From Cladopsammia gracilis (lineage: Eukaryota; Cnidaria; Anthozoa; Scleractinia; Dendrophylliidae): DNA of 64,000 bases. Where the stretch lies: contig JAJGOT010000057.1 of the NCBI GenBank assembly GCA_022457155.1, forward strand, positions 1,320,501 to 1,384,500, written 5' to 3'. The position numbers were made by a program, and so were the translations under genes. Positions 21,801 through 32,600 of this stretch are shown here, piece after piece. The stretch's first letter is position 1; each line of letters opens with the position of its first letter. Below the pieces are notes generated by a model. It did no database searches, was not told the origin of the DNA, and was given only the letters and a program-made list of their open reading frames with translations.

Positions 21801-24133
21801 GTAATTACTTGGCTTGTCAATACGACAGAGACAGACAATTCAATGAACCAATCAGAGCTCGAAGCAAATGCATGCAGCCGGCGCCAAGCGCGGGAAAATG
21901 CGTGCGAGCAACTCAATTAATTTTGGTTTTATTTCTAATTGGTTGATAAAGTGGCGCGAGATATTTTAGAAAGCAAAGCCAAGGCAATCGCGAAATTATT
22001 ACTTTCGGCCGGCTCAACTAAAAACCGGTCTTAAAACATTAGAGACTGACTGTTACTTTCCACGCCTTTTACCATTTGCTTCTTTTTTTTTCTCTCTCGT
22101 CAGAATGCGATGAGCCTGCAGACTGCTCCATTCTTGTTGACATAACAGGAGGTGGGGAAGCTCTAACAAAATACTGCACCCAGTGGAAGGATGATGAGGC
22201 TGTTAAGGATTGCAAAAAGACTTGCGGCTTTCCATGTGAGATTAAGAGAAAACTTAGAATTATATAAATAGAGGTTAACAGCGTGAAGTTGTGTAATATG
22301 GTTGAATATCTATACGAGTTAAAGTGAAATATAAACTGACGAGTAAAATTCCCAGCCGCATTACACAACTTTCACTGACGAATAAACAGTAACTATTTAT
22401 TATACGACAGTCATCTTTTCCCGAATCAAAGTTTTTGAAAGTGTTTTTTCTAGCGCGCTGTCAGAAGAGTGTAATAACGTGTCATATTTGCACTCGTTAA
22501 TGATGCTAATTTGTAATCTAGAATGCTAAGTCGAACAATAAGCAGAAATAGTACACTAGAAAATGTGTTATATTAGGGAACTTTAGATCGGACTACGAGT
22601 ACGAGATTGAGTACGAATGCAACTTTTAAAACCTAGTTCGCGTGCTCTGGATAACCATTAATCAGCTCAATTTATACCTAGAGTCTTCTTGTCTTCTGGT
22701 CAGCAACAGGAAGGACCGACAGCCCTAGGGACGGGACTGGCTTTAAATTCAAAAGTCGTACTCGTACTCAATCTCGTACTCAATCTCTTACTCAAATGTA
22801 AAGCTTCCTACTGTAGGATTACAGCAAAATCTCATATGTTGTAGGTTCCAAACCCCCATCGCCTCCTATTGAGCCGGTAACAGCGAAGCCTGGTACCAAG
22901 AATCCCACGGAGAAACCTACAGAGAAACCCACGGAGAAACCCACGGAGAAACCAACCCAGTCATCCGGCCAAACTCTTTCAGGTGCGAACTAGGTTTTTT
23001 GTTTCATTATTCAGGTTTAAAACAAAACACTACAGGTCCCAGTTACTTTATAATACTCTAAAAAGGGAACTTGAAGAAGGATAATCCACCCTTTTGGAAT
23101 TAAACTCTTGCCACTAAGTCAATTTTCAAAGCCTGTTTTGAAAGTCCATTTGTTAGTACATTAAAGATACCCTTGCAGTACCTTCTGCGCATGCACTGTT
23201 TTGTGAGACTCACAGTCAGTTTACCTCCTGCTTCACTGCAGAAAACATCAGTTGAATATGCTGCTAGTAACGTTATCTTTAACTGCCCGATCTTTAATAT
23301 GCTCCAGCATCGCTTTTTTCGAACTCATCGACAAAAGAATAGAAACTAGTACTTTCACAAGCTTTCTCATCCATAATGGCGGACATTCAGCTTCTAACAA
23401 AACTTGAAATTTCCGTCATGTGAGTAGTCACAGAATGTAACGTAAAATGCAAAACAAAATATGTAGACAAAGTCCAAGCGTGCGTCTCTTTTTGTTACTA
23501 TGCTGATAAGGCAAAATGTAAATAATGCGTGAGCAAATATTTGCCTATACATTATTCATACCATCACGTATATTATAATAGCGGTATAGTTTTTTACTTC
23601 TTGATGCTCGTAGAATCAACTAAAAAATGTATTTTTCTTTGCAACCAGGTTTTGAGAAGGCTTGCTTAGAAGCGCACAACGATTTACGATCTTTTCATGG
23701 TTCCCCTGCTCTAAAATGGTCAGCGCAGTTGACGCGCGCTGCACAAAGCTGGGCCGATCATCTTGCCGCTACAGGCAAGTTTGAACACGATCTCGTCGCG
23801 TTGGACCAGGGCCAGGGCGAGAACCTTTACTACATGACGTATCCCAAGCGGCTGTGCGGTTATGGTGAGCAAGGAGCAGATTGCACGAGCTGTGCAGAGA
23901 TTGTGCAGATGTGGTATGATGAGGAAGCTGATTACGATTACCAAACTGGCAAAGCTAAGACGATTGGCAGCCCTATACTACATTTCACTCAACTGGTTTG
24001 GAAGGCGACCAAAGAGCTTGGCATGGCGACTGCTGTGGCTAATAACAGGCTGGTGGCCGTGGCTCGCTACACGCCCAAGGGGAACTGGGAAGGACAGTTC
24101 CAAGAAAATGTTCTGGAACCAAATATTGTGTAA
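18700..24133 (+). CDS. Secreted ShKT-ShKT-CAP protein (multi-exon gene)
   Basis: Seven exons join in frame: 18700-18808, 19853-19882, 20904-21032, 21712-21735, 22104-22235, 22845-22982 and 23649-24133. The product is about 348 residues: a signal peptide, a short spacer, two six-cysteine ShKT domains, a P/T/E/K-repeat linker and a CAP domain. All internal introns are phase 1. In both ShKT domains the sixth cysteine codon is split by an intron. CAP proteins are usually extracellular and ShKT domains often accompany enzymes or venom-type secretions, so a secreted defence, matrix or venom-related role is possible but unproven. CRISP-type proteins carry the cysteine-rich domain after CAP; here it comes first. 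An alternative last exon at 24750 would add one residue before a stop. Confidence 0.75.
18895..18962 (-). repeat. Reverse monomer of the 105-bp satellite
   Basis: Words such as ggttctaatgtttactgtgg, atgaaatccta and caaagtgtgaaca are the complement of the unit arrayed at 14440-14975. It lies in intron 1. Confidence 0.55.
19505..19742 (+). pseudogene. Duplicate 5' region and first exon, frame-broken
   Basis: This is a diverged tandem copy of 18540-18808 inside intron 1. Its ATG (19644) starts a hydrophobic frame and a GTAAGA donor follows 19742. Relative to exon 1, four bases are missing before the shared caatgc-gtacc block, so the original reading is lost. The exon now ends in phase 0 while the next exon needs phase 1. 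It could act as an alternative promoter or untranslated first exon, but not as a simple substitute coding exon. Confidence 0.55.
19853..19882 (+). CDS. Exon 2: 30-nt mini-exon
   Basis: It is bounded by gttttgtcgtag and GGTAAGTT, phase 1 in and out, coding DLPEILADSA. Its acidic, Ala-rich spacer lies between the signal peptide and the first ShKT domain. Ten codons is short but the splice signals are good and the phase fits both neighbours. Confidence 0.6.
20167..20343. mobile_element. Intronic MITE-like element
   Basis: The left end atatactgaaacagtg pairs with cactgtttcaatatat. Directly to the right lies a tcgcttcgcttcgc tract and a piece with ccaccactacccacctccac. Non-coding, in intron 2. 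Confidence 0.5.
20904..21032 (+). CDS. Exon 3: first ShKT domain
   Basis: The exon begins after tttttag and reads CKDDRDCSWIV, then a Glu/Lys-rich stretch, YCNYWKH, and finally QQCRRTCNF. Five cysteines are in this exon; the sixth is formed by the T left at the GTAAGC donor plus GT from the next mini-exon. The CxDxxxC opening and CxxTC ending are ShKT hallmarks. A tRNA-derived SINE in reverse orientation follows in the intron. Confidence 0.75.
21085..21235 (-). mobile_element. tRNA-derived SINE
   Basis: Read on the minus strand, a tRNA-like head has an A-box-like tcagtggtgagagtatcc and a B box tgggttcgaatccca. A tail with tggaactcgaactttttctg follows. No acceptor stem closes properly, so it is not a working tRNA gene. 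It sits between ShKT exon 3 and exon 4. Confidence 0.65.
21433..21578. mobile_element. MITE, ATAGGGAAGATATC ends, short copy
   Basis: The ends atagggaagatatcaatg and agatatcatccctat are inverted. The interior holds a second inverted pair, gtgccaacca and tggttggcac. A longer copy of the same element at 47700-48193 carries about 350 extra bases in the middle. This copy lies in intron 3 of the ShKT-CAP gene. Confidence 0.75.
21712..21735 (+). CDS. Exon 4: 24-nt mini-exon closing ShKT 1
   Basis: It is bounded by tttcaacag and GGTAGGA, phase 1 in and out. Its first two bases complete the sixth cysteine of the first ShKT domain, then it codes EKAPSPI before the next domain. Skipping it would join exon 3 to exon 5 with a TAA stop at the junction, so it appears obligatory. 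Confidence 0.65.
21761..21995 (+). repeat. CCAAT-rich repeat family, copy 2
   Basis: It starts agagcagttttcccttgagt and shares tgtcgtaaaaccaaaac, aatgaaccaatcagagctcg and gcgggaaaa with the full copy at 50972-51257. The right end is missing. It begins 25 bases after the mini-exon donor. Confidence 0.7.
22104..22235 (+). CDS. Exon 5: second ShKT domain
   Basis: It begins after tctcgtcag and reads ECDEPADCSIL, then KYCTQWKDDEA, and DCKKTCGFP. Five cysteines lie here; the sixth is again split, T before the GTGAGA donor and GT from the next exon. Domain pattern and spacing match ShKT better than the first copy does. The repeated splice position suggests the two domains arose by exon duplication. 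Confidence 0.8.
22574..22810. mobile_element. Foldback element with TACGAG repeats
   Basis: The ends are tagggaacttta and aaagcttccta. The inner arms repeat ctacgagtacgagattgagt on one side and actcgtactcaatctcgtac on the other. It ends 34 bases before exon 6, close to where branch-point and polypyrimidine signals would lie. Confidence 0.65.
22845..22982 (+). CDS. Exon 6: Pro/Thr-rich repeat linker
   Basis: It is bounded by gttgtag and TCAGGTGC, phase 1 in and out. The first two bases complete the last cysteine of ShKT 2. A basic, Pro-rich linker follows with four tandem PTEKPTEK-type repeats encoded by near-identical 12-base units. Threonine-rich linkers of this kind are often O-glycosylated, but that is inference. 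The repeat unit makes this exon prone to length variation. Confidence 0.75.
23165..23500 (+). repeat. Dispersed repeat, copy without insertion
   Basis: It matches 56705-57205 in inverted orientation, sharing ttctgcgcatgcactgtttt, gtcagtttacc, gaaaacatc, ccataatgg and gtgagtagtcacagaatgtaacg. The other copy contains a MITE that this one lacks. Confidence 0.7.
23649..24133 (+). CDS. Exon 7: CAP domain
   Basis: This exon codes a whole CAP (SCP/TAPS) domain. Residues in order: AHNDLR near the start, WADHLA, GENLYY, CAEIVQMWYDE, HFTQLVWKATKELGMA and YTPKGNWEGQFQENV. The His of AHN, Glu of GEN and His of HFTQ are the cavity residues expected of the family. The last motif and lack of a C-terminal cysteine-rich hinge place it nearer GAPR-1/GLIPR2 than CRISPs. 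Three extra cysteines (LCGYG, DCTSC) lie before the Trp-Tyr motif. The frame stops at TAA 24131; a GTAAGT overlapping the stop could instead splice to 24750. Confidence 0.85.
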
Positions 24134-24749
24134 GTCATTGTTGCTATTACTCTCATTTGAGAGATTTGTATAAAGTACACAACTAAAGCAGGCACAGCGA
24201 TACTAATAAATTATTCGTCGTCGTCTACGTAAGCAGTTTGTTCTTCTGGCTTAATTTGAGAGCGAACGACTTGGGAACATTTTAAGCCCGACGATCTTTA
24301 ATAACCGAGATATTGCGAAGAATACAATGAAAATTACAAAACTTTGTGTATGCGTCCGCCATTTTGGTGTACATCAACATGGTGACTGAATTTATAGCTA
24401 AATTATTTTGAATAGAATTATCTCTATAGTCAGTAATCAAGCTCTCTCTACGATTTCAAATTAAACTGGTACCATGTATCAAGAATATAGGCAAATTGAA
24501 TGAAGAGTCTAAATGCAGCTCCTTTAATTGCTGTAATAACTGTGATGATCACATTCTCTTTAATTCGCTATGCTACAGTTTATATGAATTTGTTTTTATT
24601 GACAATTTAAGGGTCTAATTGCAACTCTCTCGGTTACTTTATAACTGCATAATCACATTCTCTTTAATTCTTTCGCTTCCAGAGTCAATTTTAATTGAAA
24701 TGGGGGCTTAATTAGCTGATAATTTTTCTTTCTTTCTTTTTGTTTACAG

Positions 24750-24756
24750 CCCCTGA
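24750..24756 (+). other. Possible alternative terminal exon start
   Basis: A good acceptor (tttgtttacag) at 24739-24749 could receive the GTAAGT donor at 24130. The join would add one Pro codon and then stop at TGA. It changes little in the protein but would alter the 3' UTR. Confidence 0.3.
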
Positions 24757-25339
24757 TGGAATCAACGTAGAACCTGAAGCTAGTTACAAGTATATTATAC
24801 AACAGCACGAGTTTGCTTATATTTTCATTTAATCTATATTTCCATTTGTCAAAAATCATGAAGACAAATTTTATTCTCATGGCTTTCCTTTATACGTCTA
24901 TTTACCGATAACATATAAATGGCTCAGCGGAGGTTAACTTAAAAACGTTGTGGTTAATTTAGCCTGCAGGTTCTAATATCATGCAATACATGTTCTATAA
25001 GTAACTGTAACTTCTGTAATTTTCCTGTTTTAGTGTATTGTTTGCAGACTGTCCAACCTTTTAGGCATGAAAAATCGGGGTTGAGATGGGGTCTGGGGGC
25101 ATGCTCCCCCAGAAAATTTTGAAATCTTGATGCTCTGAAACTCCATTTCTAGTGTTCTGAGACGACAATTTCTGTCAAAAATGTTTGGCAAATTGATGTG
25201 GCTTCTCGTCGCTTTGCGTAGCTTTGTGTGGCTCCACATACAAGTACTAGATTTTATTTTATATTTCTTGCCGTTTCTTTAGTATATTTGGATATCAGAG
25301 TTAAGTATTCACAATTTCGTTTTTTTGTATAGCAAGTAT

Positions 25340-26687
25340 TAGAGAACTTAAGATCCACGACGAACGAGACGACGACGACGTCTATAGACCGCGGGAGGAC
25401 TGGACTGAGGACGTCGGTTTCGGAGGGAAAATGAAAACTTAAGATGCGGCCGACAGGTAGACGACGACGACTTATTTCGACTTGGCTTGTTGAAAACGTC
25501 TCGCTCAAGATGACATCGTTTAAGGACATGAGTGAGCTTCTTTTTTTGAGCCGCGGATTAAACTTTATTAACGACGAAGAATTTCCAGTTTTGTTTGACC
25601 TGTTCGAGTGAAAAAATCCTGATTTTTTCCCCATGGAGAATATCGAAAGTTCGCGCTCTATGAAGTGGCCGAGTCCAAGTGTTTGGCCGAGTTCCCGACA
25701 CATTAGTATATTGTGTTCGGAATTCCATACAAAGTTTGGATTCCTAAAAATAAACACGATACACAATAGGCCATTTGCACGATGACGTCATTTGACTACT
25801 ACTACCAGAATTCATTTCGTTTTCCTTTCTTATTTCAATTTTGTAATCCCAGTGGGATTTAAATAACAATAGCCCTAATTTGCATTACAAAACAAAAAAC
25901 TGAAGGATTCTGGTAGTAGTAGTCAAATGACGTCATCGTGCAAATGGCCTATTAATTACAAGAGTTGGCAAAATAATTGTATTTGGCCGTAAGTGAGTCT
26001 AAATAATCACATGTGCAAAAAAGGTTACAAAATGATACGTTTCACTGCTAAAGATTCGATATAATTTTACATATTACAGAGGCGAAAATTCCAGAGTACA
26101 AGTGATTAAATTCTTCTATTCAAGGCTTGCGGCCAGCTGCTGCGCTTGCAGTCATGAATAATTTTTTTTCGATCTAGTTGTTTCGACCGTCAGGGCAGGT
26201 TTTAAAGATAAACGTTATACTGCTACTACTTACAGTTGTGTTCTCAAGTCAAAACACATTTGAGTACTTATAATTATTATTCAGGTTCTTCATTCCTTTT
26301 TACAACCTCGTGGAAAAATAGATTACGACTTACCGGTTCGCCTATTCCTCTTGTCTTGCCGCCAGTACTTTAATAGTAAACAACAAGAAAACACGCACGT
26401 TTTTTTTTACAGTCAAATTTTTAATCCAATTCGCTTCGTAAAATAGAAAGAGAAGCTAAAATGAAACCACAAAAGATAAAGGATGAAAAAAGATTAAAAA
26501 AGTGACAATTCAGTGTAAATTTTTACCTTTGAACTTTGTTTAAACAACTCCTTTGCACGACGACGTGAAACTACTGGCTTGGTCGTCGTCGACGAGAGGA
26601 CGACGACGGAATTCGCGGGAAAATCGCGTGAATCTCACTTCCGGTCGTCGTCGTCCATGCCGTCGTCGTGGATCTTAAGCTCCCTAT
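25340..26687. mobile_element. Middle element with GACGACGAC subterminal repeats
   Basis: The left end tagagaacttaagatccacg pairs with cgtggatcttaagctcccta. Just inside each end is a gacgacgacg or cgtcgtcgtc tract. The long minus frame across the left part (25254-25766) reads this repeat and is not a gene. It carries a younger MITE at 25769-25949. Confidence 0.65.
25769..25949. mobile_element. Inner MITE with TA target duplication
   Basis: Arms of about 48 bp begin ggccatttgcacgatgacgt and end with its complement. They include tactactaccagaat and a TGACGTCA palindrome in each. TA flanks both ends. The arms are nearly identical, so this is the youngest of the three nested elements. A partial relative (ggccatttgcac) is near 38865. 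Confidence 0.85.
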
Positions 26688-26899
26688 TATGAGAATTTGA
26701 CGAAAATGACAGAACAGATGTCAAAATCGGGATTTTTCCTATCCCGATCGCATATTGGTCGGGATTCGGGATTTTCAAGCCAAATCGGGGTAATCCCGAC
26801 GAAATCGGGATGGTTGGACAGTCTGTGTTTGTAAACCAAAATCTGTAGTTATGAGAGTGAAATAAAGCTGAAAGCCGCATATCGCATATGGTGTTATTT

Positions 26900-28293
26900 T
26901 CCTGGACCCTACCAAAGAAAATTGCCACTACAGAGACTGAACACCAGCTCTCTGATGGTTTCCAAAGGCAACCACTAACCAATCATAGCTTCTGATGATT
27001 TCCAAAGGCAACCATTAACCAATCATAGCTTCATATTTGGTTTACCCAAACGATCTCAGAAATCTTATCTCCAAAAGCTAGTGCTCAGTCTAATCACAGT
27101 TTCGTGAGGTGTACATGTATGATGAATTCACTTCAAAGAAATTGGAAAACCCGGGGGAAAACCAATACCCTATAATATAATCCTAACCATAACCTTAAGG
27201 CACGGACCATCATTTCTCTGAAGGGGGGATGAGAAATTTTCCTCTGCAAACAATTTTTTTAAATTTATGCGCCTCTGCAATCATTTTTTTTCCCAAAAGC
27301 ACCTTTCTGCAAACATTTATTTTTCTTTCATTTTTTTACAGTGCTATCCTCTCTGGTGTTAAAAATATTTAACCTTATTAAAAGCTATTTTGTAAAAAAA
27401 AATCAATAGTGCATTATCCAATTATTTTGGCCACATAAGCTCCTATTAATTTATGATTTGTTCATGGGCTATAGGAAAAGTGCATTTCGACTAAATAAAG
27501 TTTAATTTATCGGAAATTAACTAAAATTACTGACATTTTAGTAGTCCTGTGTGTCTTTTTTGGTCGTTTCTAACCGGAAAACAATGCATTCGATTTGTAA
27601 ATAGCGCCTGCATTCGTAAAGTCTTGGTACCATGCGGATTTTTTTTATCCGAGACGCGGGCCGCCTAAGCATTCGGTGTTAACTCAATAAAACCCACTGG
27701 GTAGTATTATAAAGTTTGATATCATTTGACGCAGGTAATAAGCTCCTGTTTGACTTTGTTGTTTTGTTGGTAACGGCAAGGAAATGTACCAAATGTAAAA
27801 CGCACGTGCAGAGGCATTGATACCAAGACTTTACGAATGCAGGCAATAAACAAGAACTACACGAAAAAAAAAATAAAAGGCCATTACTCTATGGAGAAGT
27901 TGGATAATTTGCTCTCATTTGTTGTATTGTAACTTAAGCGAAAACTGCAAAGTCCGTTGTTAAGCTTCATTTACTTTTGAACAGTGATCGTGCGATTTTG
28001 AGCCGAAAAGCGGCAAAGAGACAACAGGCTTTAAAAATAGGGAAGAAACATCTTCCGGTGACATTTTCGTCACAATCATCCCAGTGGGGAGACTCGTCTT
28101 CTAGTATAGTTTTGTTTTAGAACTAGCATTACTATCAGGGGACTGGACATGACGTTTTGCTCTTACAAGCTGAAAACTGACGGTGAAGAAAACGGGAGCG
28201 CGGGAAACGATGGGAAGAGGGAGAAAGCGTCTCTCTCCCTTCCCTTCCCAGCGTTCCCCACACGCTTTACTTTTCCCTGTACCCAGTAGGCTT
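26900..28293. other. Intergenic stretch with weak repeats
   Basis: A direct 45-bp repeat, tctgatgatttccaaaggca and following, occurs at about 26951 and 26990. An inverted pair (ctgcattcgtaaagtcttgg near 27609 and its complement near 27820) brackets about 230 bp and marks another decayed foldback element. No exon was seen. Confidence 0.45.
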
Positions 28294-29097
28294 GGACGAA
28301 AGTTTTGGATGATGCTCTTTTTATGCTAATCAGCGTTTCCATAGCAACGGTAAACAAATATGGCGAAAAACAGTTTTTCTAAGTATCTTTCGATTTTGGG
28401 GCTACCTGCGACAAGCGAATAAAGGCGCTATAATCTACACAGTGTAGCACACTTAATGGGAAAATTTCAAACAAATTAAACTGTTCGATTTTAAATAAAT
28501 CACAAAAACATTTTTAAGATGTGTTTTTTCATGTTTGAAATATAAGCGGTCAAAACATTCCATAGGTCTCACAAATTGTCATTAAATTACCACAGAAGGT
28601 TTCCTCAGACTTAAATTAATACTCCCTGCAAATAGCTCTGACTAATCCCTCGGCAATAAAGAGATCGAGCTTTTCAATAAAATGCAGTTTAAAAAGAATG
28701 AAAACGTCAAGCAAAACTGCAATTGAATGAAAAGCTCGATCTCTTTGTTGAAGAGGAGTTAGTTAGAGCTATTTGCAGGGAGTAATAATTTAAGTCTGAG
28801 GGAAACTTTCTGTGGTAATTTAATGATAATTTGTGAGACCTATGGAATGTTTTTTTTTGAAAAAACACGTGTTAAAAATGTTTCATCGATTTATTCAAAA
28901 TCGAACAGTTTAATTTGTTTGAAATTTTCCCATTTAGTGTGCTAGACTGTGTAGATTAAAGCGTATATATTCGCTTGTCGCGGGTAGCCCCAAAATCGAA
29001 AGATAATTCAGGAAAAACTGTTTTTTGCCATGTTTGTTTACCGTTGCTATGGAAACGCTAATTGGCATAAAAAGAGCATCGCTCAAAACTTTCATCC
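28294..29097. mobile_element. Giant foldback element, about 0.8 kb
   Basis: Nearly the whole element is one inverted repeat with arms of about 380 bp. It starts ggacgaaagttttggatgat and ends with the near-complement atcgctcaaaactttcatcc. Matching landmarks include tccatagcaacggtaaacaa, acaagcgaata, attccataggtctcacaa and gctcgatctctttgttg at the centre. Differences between arms are scattered. No frame is conserved. It lies 510 bp upstream of the AKR gene. Confidence 0.85.
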
Positions 29098-29610
29098 ACA
29101 CCTAACATCTGGTATCAAATTCAGATTCATTGAGCTAAAGTAAGATTATGTATAAGCGCATTCAAAAAGAGAAGTGTGACCCCCCAAAAAAAAACTACTT
29201 GGAGCCACCTTAAAACTCTGAAACAGATAATGATAGAGGCTTTTGCTGGCCGATAATAAGCTACAAGTATTATTCAGTTAAATGGGTTGCCATTAAACGA
29301 TATTGGTCCATGACTCGTTGTGAGTCGGTTAAGGTTTGTACGAGTGGTACGACACACGGAAAGTTGGTTGTCATTGTTCTGCTTTAAAACGTTTGACTAT
29401 TGAAATAGCAAAAGAAGGATAACTTTAATAGAATGCATTATCGGCCGACCGATCAAAGTTGCAGTTATTTCTAGTTGTGATCGGACACTTGCGCCATTTT
29501 GAATTGAACAAAACGGAGAAGGCCCTGGGGACGAGATTGTGTTTTTCGCTTTGTTGTGCGTGACGTAAGGTTGATGCGTAAGGTGGGAACGCTAGGAACG
29601 CTGCCAAAAA

Positions 29611-32600
29611 ATGGAAGGAGAAGGCCTTCTAAAAAAGATCACATTGAACGATGGCCATAAGATGCCAATGTTCGGTCTTGGAGTGTGGAATTTCCACGCC
29701 GAAGGAGAAGCTCTGAAAGCCGCAAAGTTTGCATTGCAATGTGGATATCGCATGATTGATACGGCAAAATTCTATGGGTATGGTCGATTGCTTTGAGATG
29801 GGGGCTTGCATTTTGTGACAGCCTCTCATCTATTTATTATTCTGATGATTGTCTTTGGTATCTTAATAATAGACCTATCGATCTTTCGCTTGTATGTTTT
29901 GTTTTCCCAATGTAGGTCATGTGATGTTCTATAAGGGAATTTTTCCTTTGTCTTTTCATAAATTATGCATACATGTGCACGTGAAGAAAACAAAAAGAAA
30001 CAGTTCTCGAGGGTAACATCACATGATATCCACTGGGAAAACAAAACATACAAGCTAAAGAGGTCTATTATGCACCAGTCAATGTAAACCCCAGATACCC
30101 GTGTCCCTTTCTCCTGTCAAATCGCAGAAAATTCCTTGCATATGTAAGCCCGAGAATAACTAATGTGCGAGCCTGTGAGCAAATTTGGTACCGACAACTA
30201 ACAAACTTAAAAGGGCTAAATTTGTTTTTCTGCCATATAACTTTCCCTGCAGTCTTTGAATTAGATTATTATGTTTAGTTTCATTCAAGATTTATTTTAA
30301 CAAATAGTAAACAAAGTTCAAAAAGAACTTTACACATGAATTTTGCGTGACTAATCACTATAAATGCACTTGGGACTCGGGGCCGCTTGTTTAATACATA
30401 AAAGAAAGCATGTTCATCAAGTGAAAGCGACAAACAGATGGTTTCAATGTTCTTTCAATGTAATAAAGTACTCAGTAAAGGTAAACAATTAGCATGCAAT
30501 TTACTTAAGTTAGCCACGTTCACAGCCAGCCGTTCGAGATTTTTCTTCAGCCATTAAGTCGTTCACAGCCAGCCGTTCAGAATAATTTTTTAGCCGTTCA
30601 GCCATTCACAGCTAGCTGTTCGAAATAGTTATTGTTCAAATTTTTTCTTCAGCCATTCATGGTAACCGTTTAAAAACCTTGTTTTCATTTATGTCGGGAA
30701 AATCCCAGACGATTGGGGATTTCGCTCTTTCCCGACCGTCCCAGATTTGGCTGATATATGAAAACACTCAGACATCTATGGTGGCCATCTGTTTTCTTCA
30801 GAAGTAGTAGTAGTCATGGATTTCAAGCACAAAATGACTTCAAACTTGCATGCATTAAGCGGGAAAATCGAACATTTCTAATGACAAAGGTAAGAACGTT
30901 TATTTTGCTCGGAAAGTGAAACCAAGATCAATCGTTGCTCCTTTACTGCAATAAATGTCACTTCCATGTTAATCTCAGGGTGTCATTGTTATGCTAATGT
31001 ACTTATGAACTGACTGCTCTTAAGTTTTGGCCAGTGTATAAGACCAGGTCGACTTTTGGGGAAAATTTTCATGGTTTCAGGGGTCGACTTATACACCGGA
31101 AAATAAAATTGGTATATGAGATCAGGGATCCAGGGCCTGCCTGAGCGGGAGCAGGTATCACAGCCCCTGGATCTGGGATTGGGATCAGCAGTGTTTTAAG
31201 AGAATCAGGGATCAGGCTGTCCTCAATGATAATAATAAAGTCATGAAATGCTGGATAATACACTTTTTACAGGGCTTTTTTAAGCTTTTATTGCTATTTT
31301 TGATATTTTATGGTCTATTACATTCTGTATTTGGATTCATTGTTGGACAGTACTAACTGGCCAGTAAGGAAAGATGTTTAAAATGTACTTAATAATAAAC
31401 TTGTTATGCACCATACCCAAGCCCTTCAAGCAAAACCAAATAGTCGTGCAGTCCTTATAATAACCTTGATCACTAATCTCATATAAATTTACACCTGTTT
31501 GGAATGCCAAGGCAGGAAAAACAGAGAAGTTTGCAACAAACGTCATAGTTGTCCATATAGGCTCAGCATAATAAAAATTATTATATTAAATTGCAATTTT
31601 AGACTCTATCCGAGGCTTTAGCTTTTTTGGACTTGTTTTTACTTACGGTAATCCAAATTTTACTGACTAATCTTACATTTCACCACTGCTTAGGCAAGGT
31701 TCCAATTTTTGTGTCTAATGCACATGTGCACAGTAGACACAAAAATGTGGTCTGCATAACCAAATACTGATAAGTGTGTTTCATTACCGGTAACTAAAAT
31801 TAATTCCAATTTCTTTGCCAGAAATGAAGCTGAAGTTGGCCAGGCAATCAAGGAATCTGGAGTAAATAGAGAAGAAGTTTTTGTGGTGACCAAACTTTGG
31901 AGTGACTGTTATGGATATGAGGAATGTTTAACGGCCTTTGACAAAAGTTTAAAGGAGTAAGTTCGATCCTTAAAGAAATATAATGTTAGGGTATTTAGTG
32001 AACATAAGGGAACTGGAATATACTGCCAAGGATTGGATAAAACCTACATGTGTTGTACCCACTGGATAAACCCACCCAATGATAGGGTTCTTAGTACATT
32101 GGGTGCATGCTATGAAAGAGATTCATACATTCGGTAGTCTTTAAAATAGAAAACACACAAACAAGTGAGAATCAATTCGAAGGTTGTTAATTCATACATG
32201 TAGTTTTTAATTATGAAAAGTATATTTTTGTGACATTTTTTAGGCATTGCATGCATGCTATGAAAGAGATTTATACCTTCACTTGTCATTAAAACAGAAA
32301 ACACACATAGTCAAACAAGTGAGAATGAATTCGAAGGTTGTTAATTCGAAGTTTTTAATTACAATTAATTATATTTTTGTCACATGTGCCCTCTCCCAAA
32401 AAAATGCTAGAGTTTGGCAGTCTTTGAAAGGAAATCAACAAACAATAAATTGAGAATGAGGTGAATGAACAGTATGTTAGTTTAACATTTGGTGACTGAC
32501 AAAAGAACATTTTTAGGCATTGCGCATACAGTTTGTACTGTACATAGCTCCATCATGATGCTGACGCCATCAACTGGTCATATCAGGTTGAATTACTTAC

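Larger units (their letters stand above)
25046..26824. mobile_element. Outer element with AGACTGTCCAACC ends
   Basis: The ends agactgtccaacc and ggttggacagtct face each other 1.8 kb apart. Directly inside, both sides carry degenerate aaatcggg-type words. A second element (25340-26687) and, within that, a third (25769-25949) are nested inside. No transposase was recognised. Confidence 0.55.

Noticed and set aside
25254..25766. 170-codon minus frame with Val-Asp-rich stretches
   Set aside because: It reads through the gacgacgac subterminal repeat of a transposable element and has no family resemblance.
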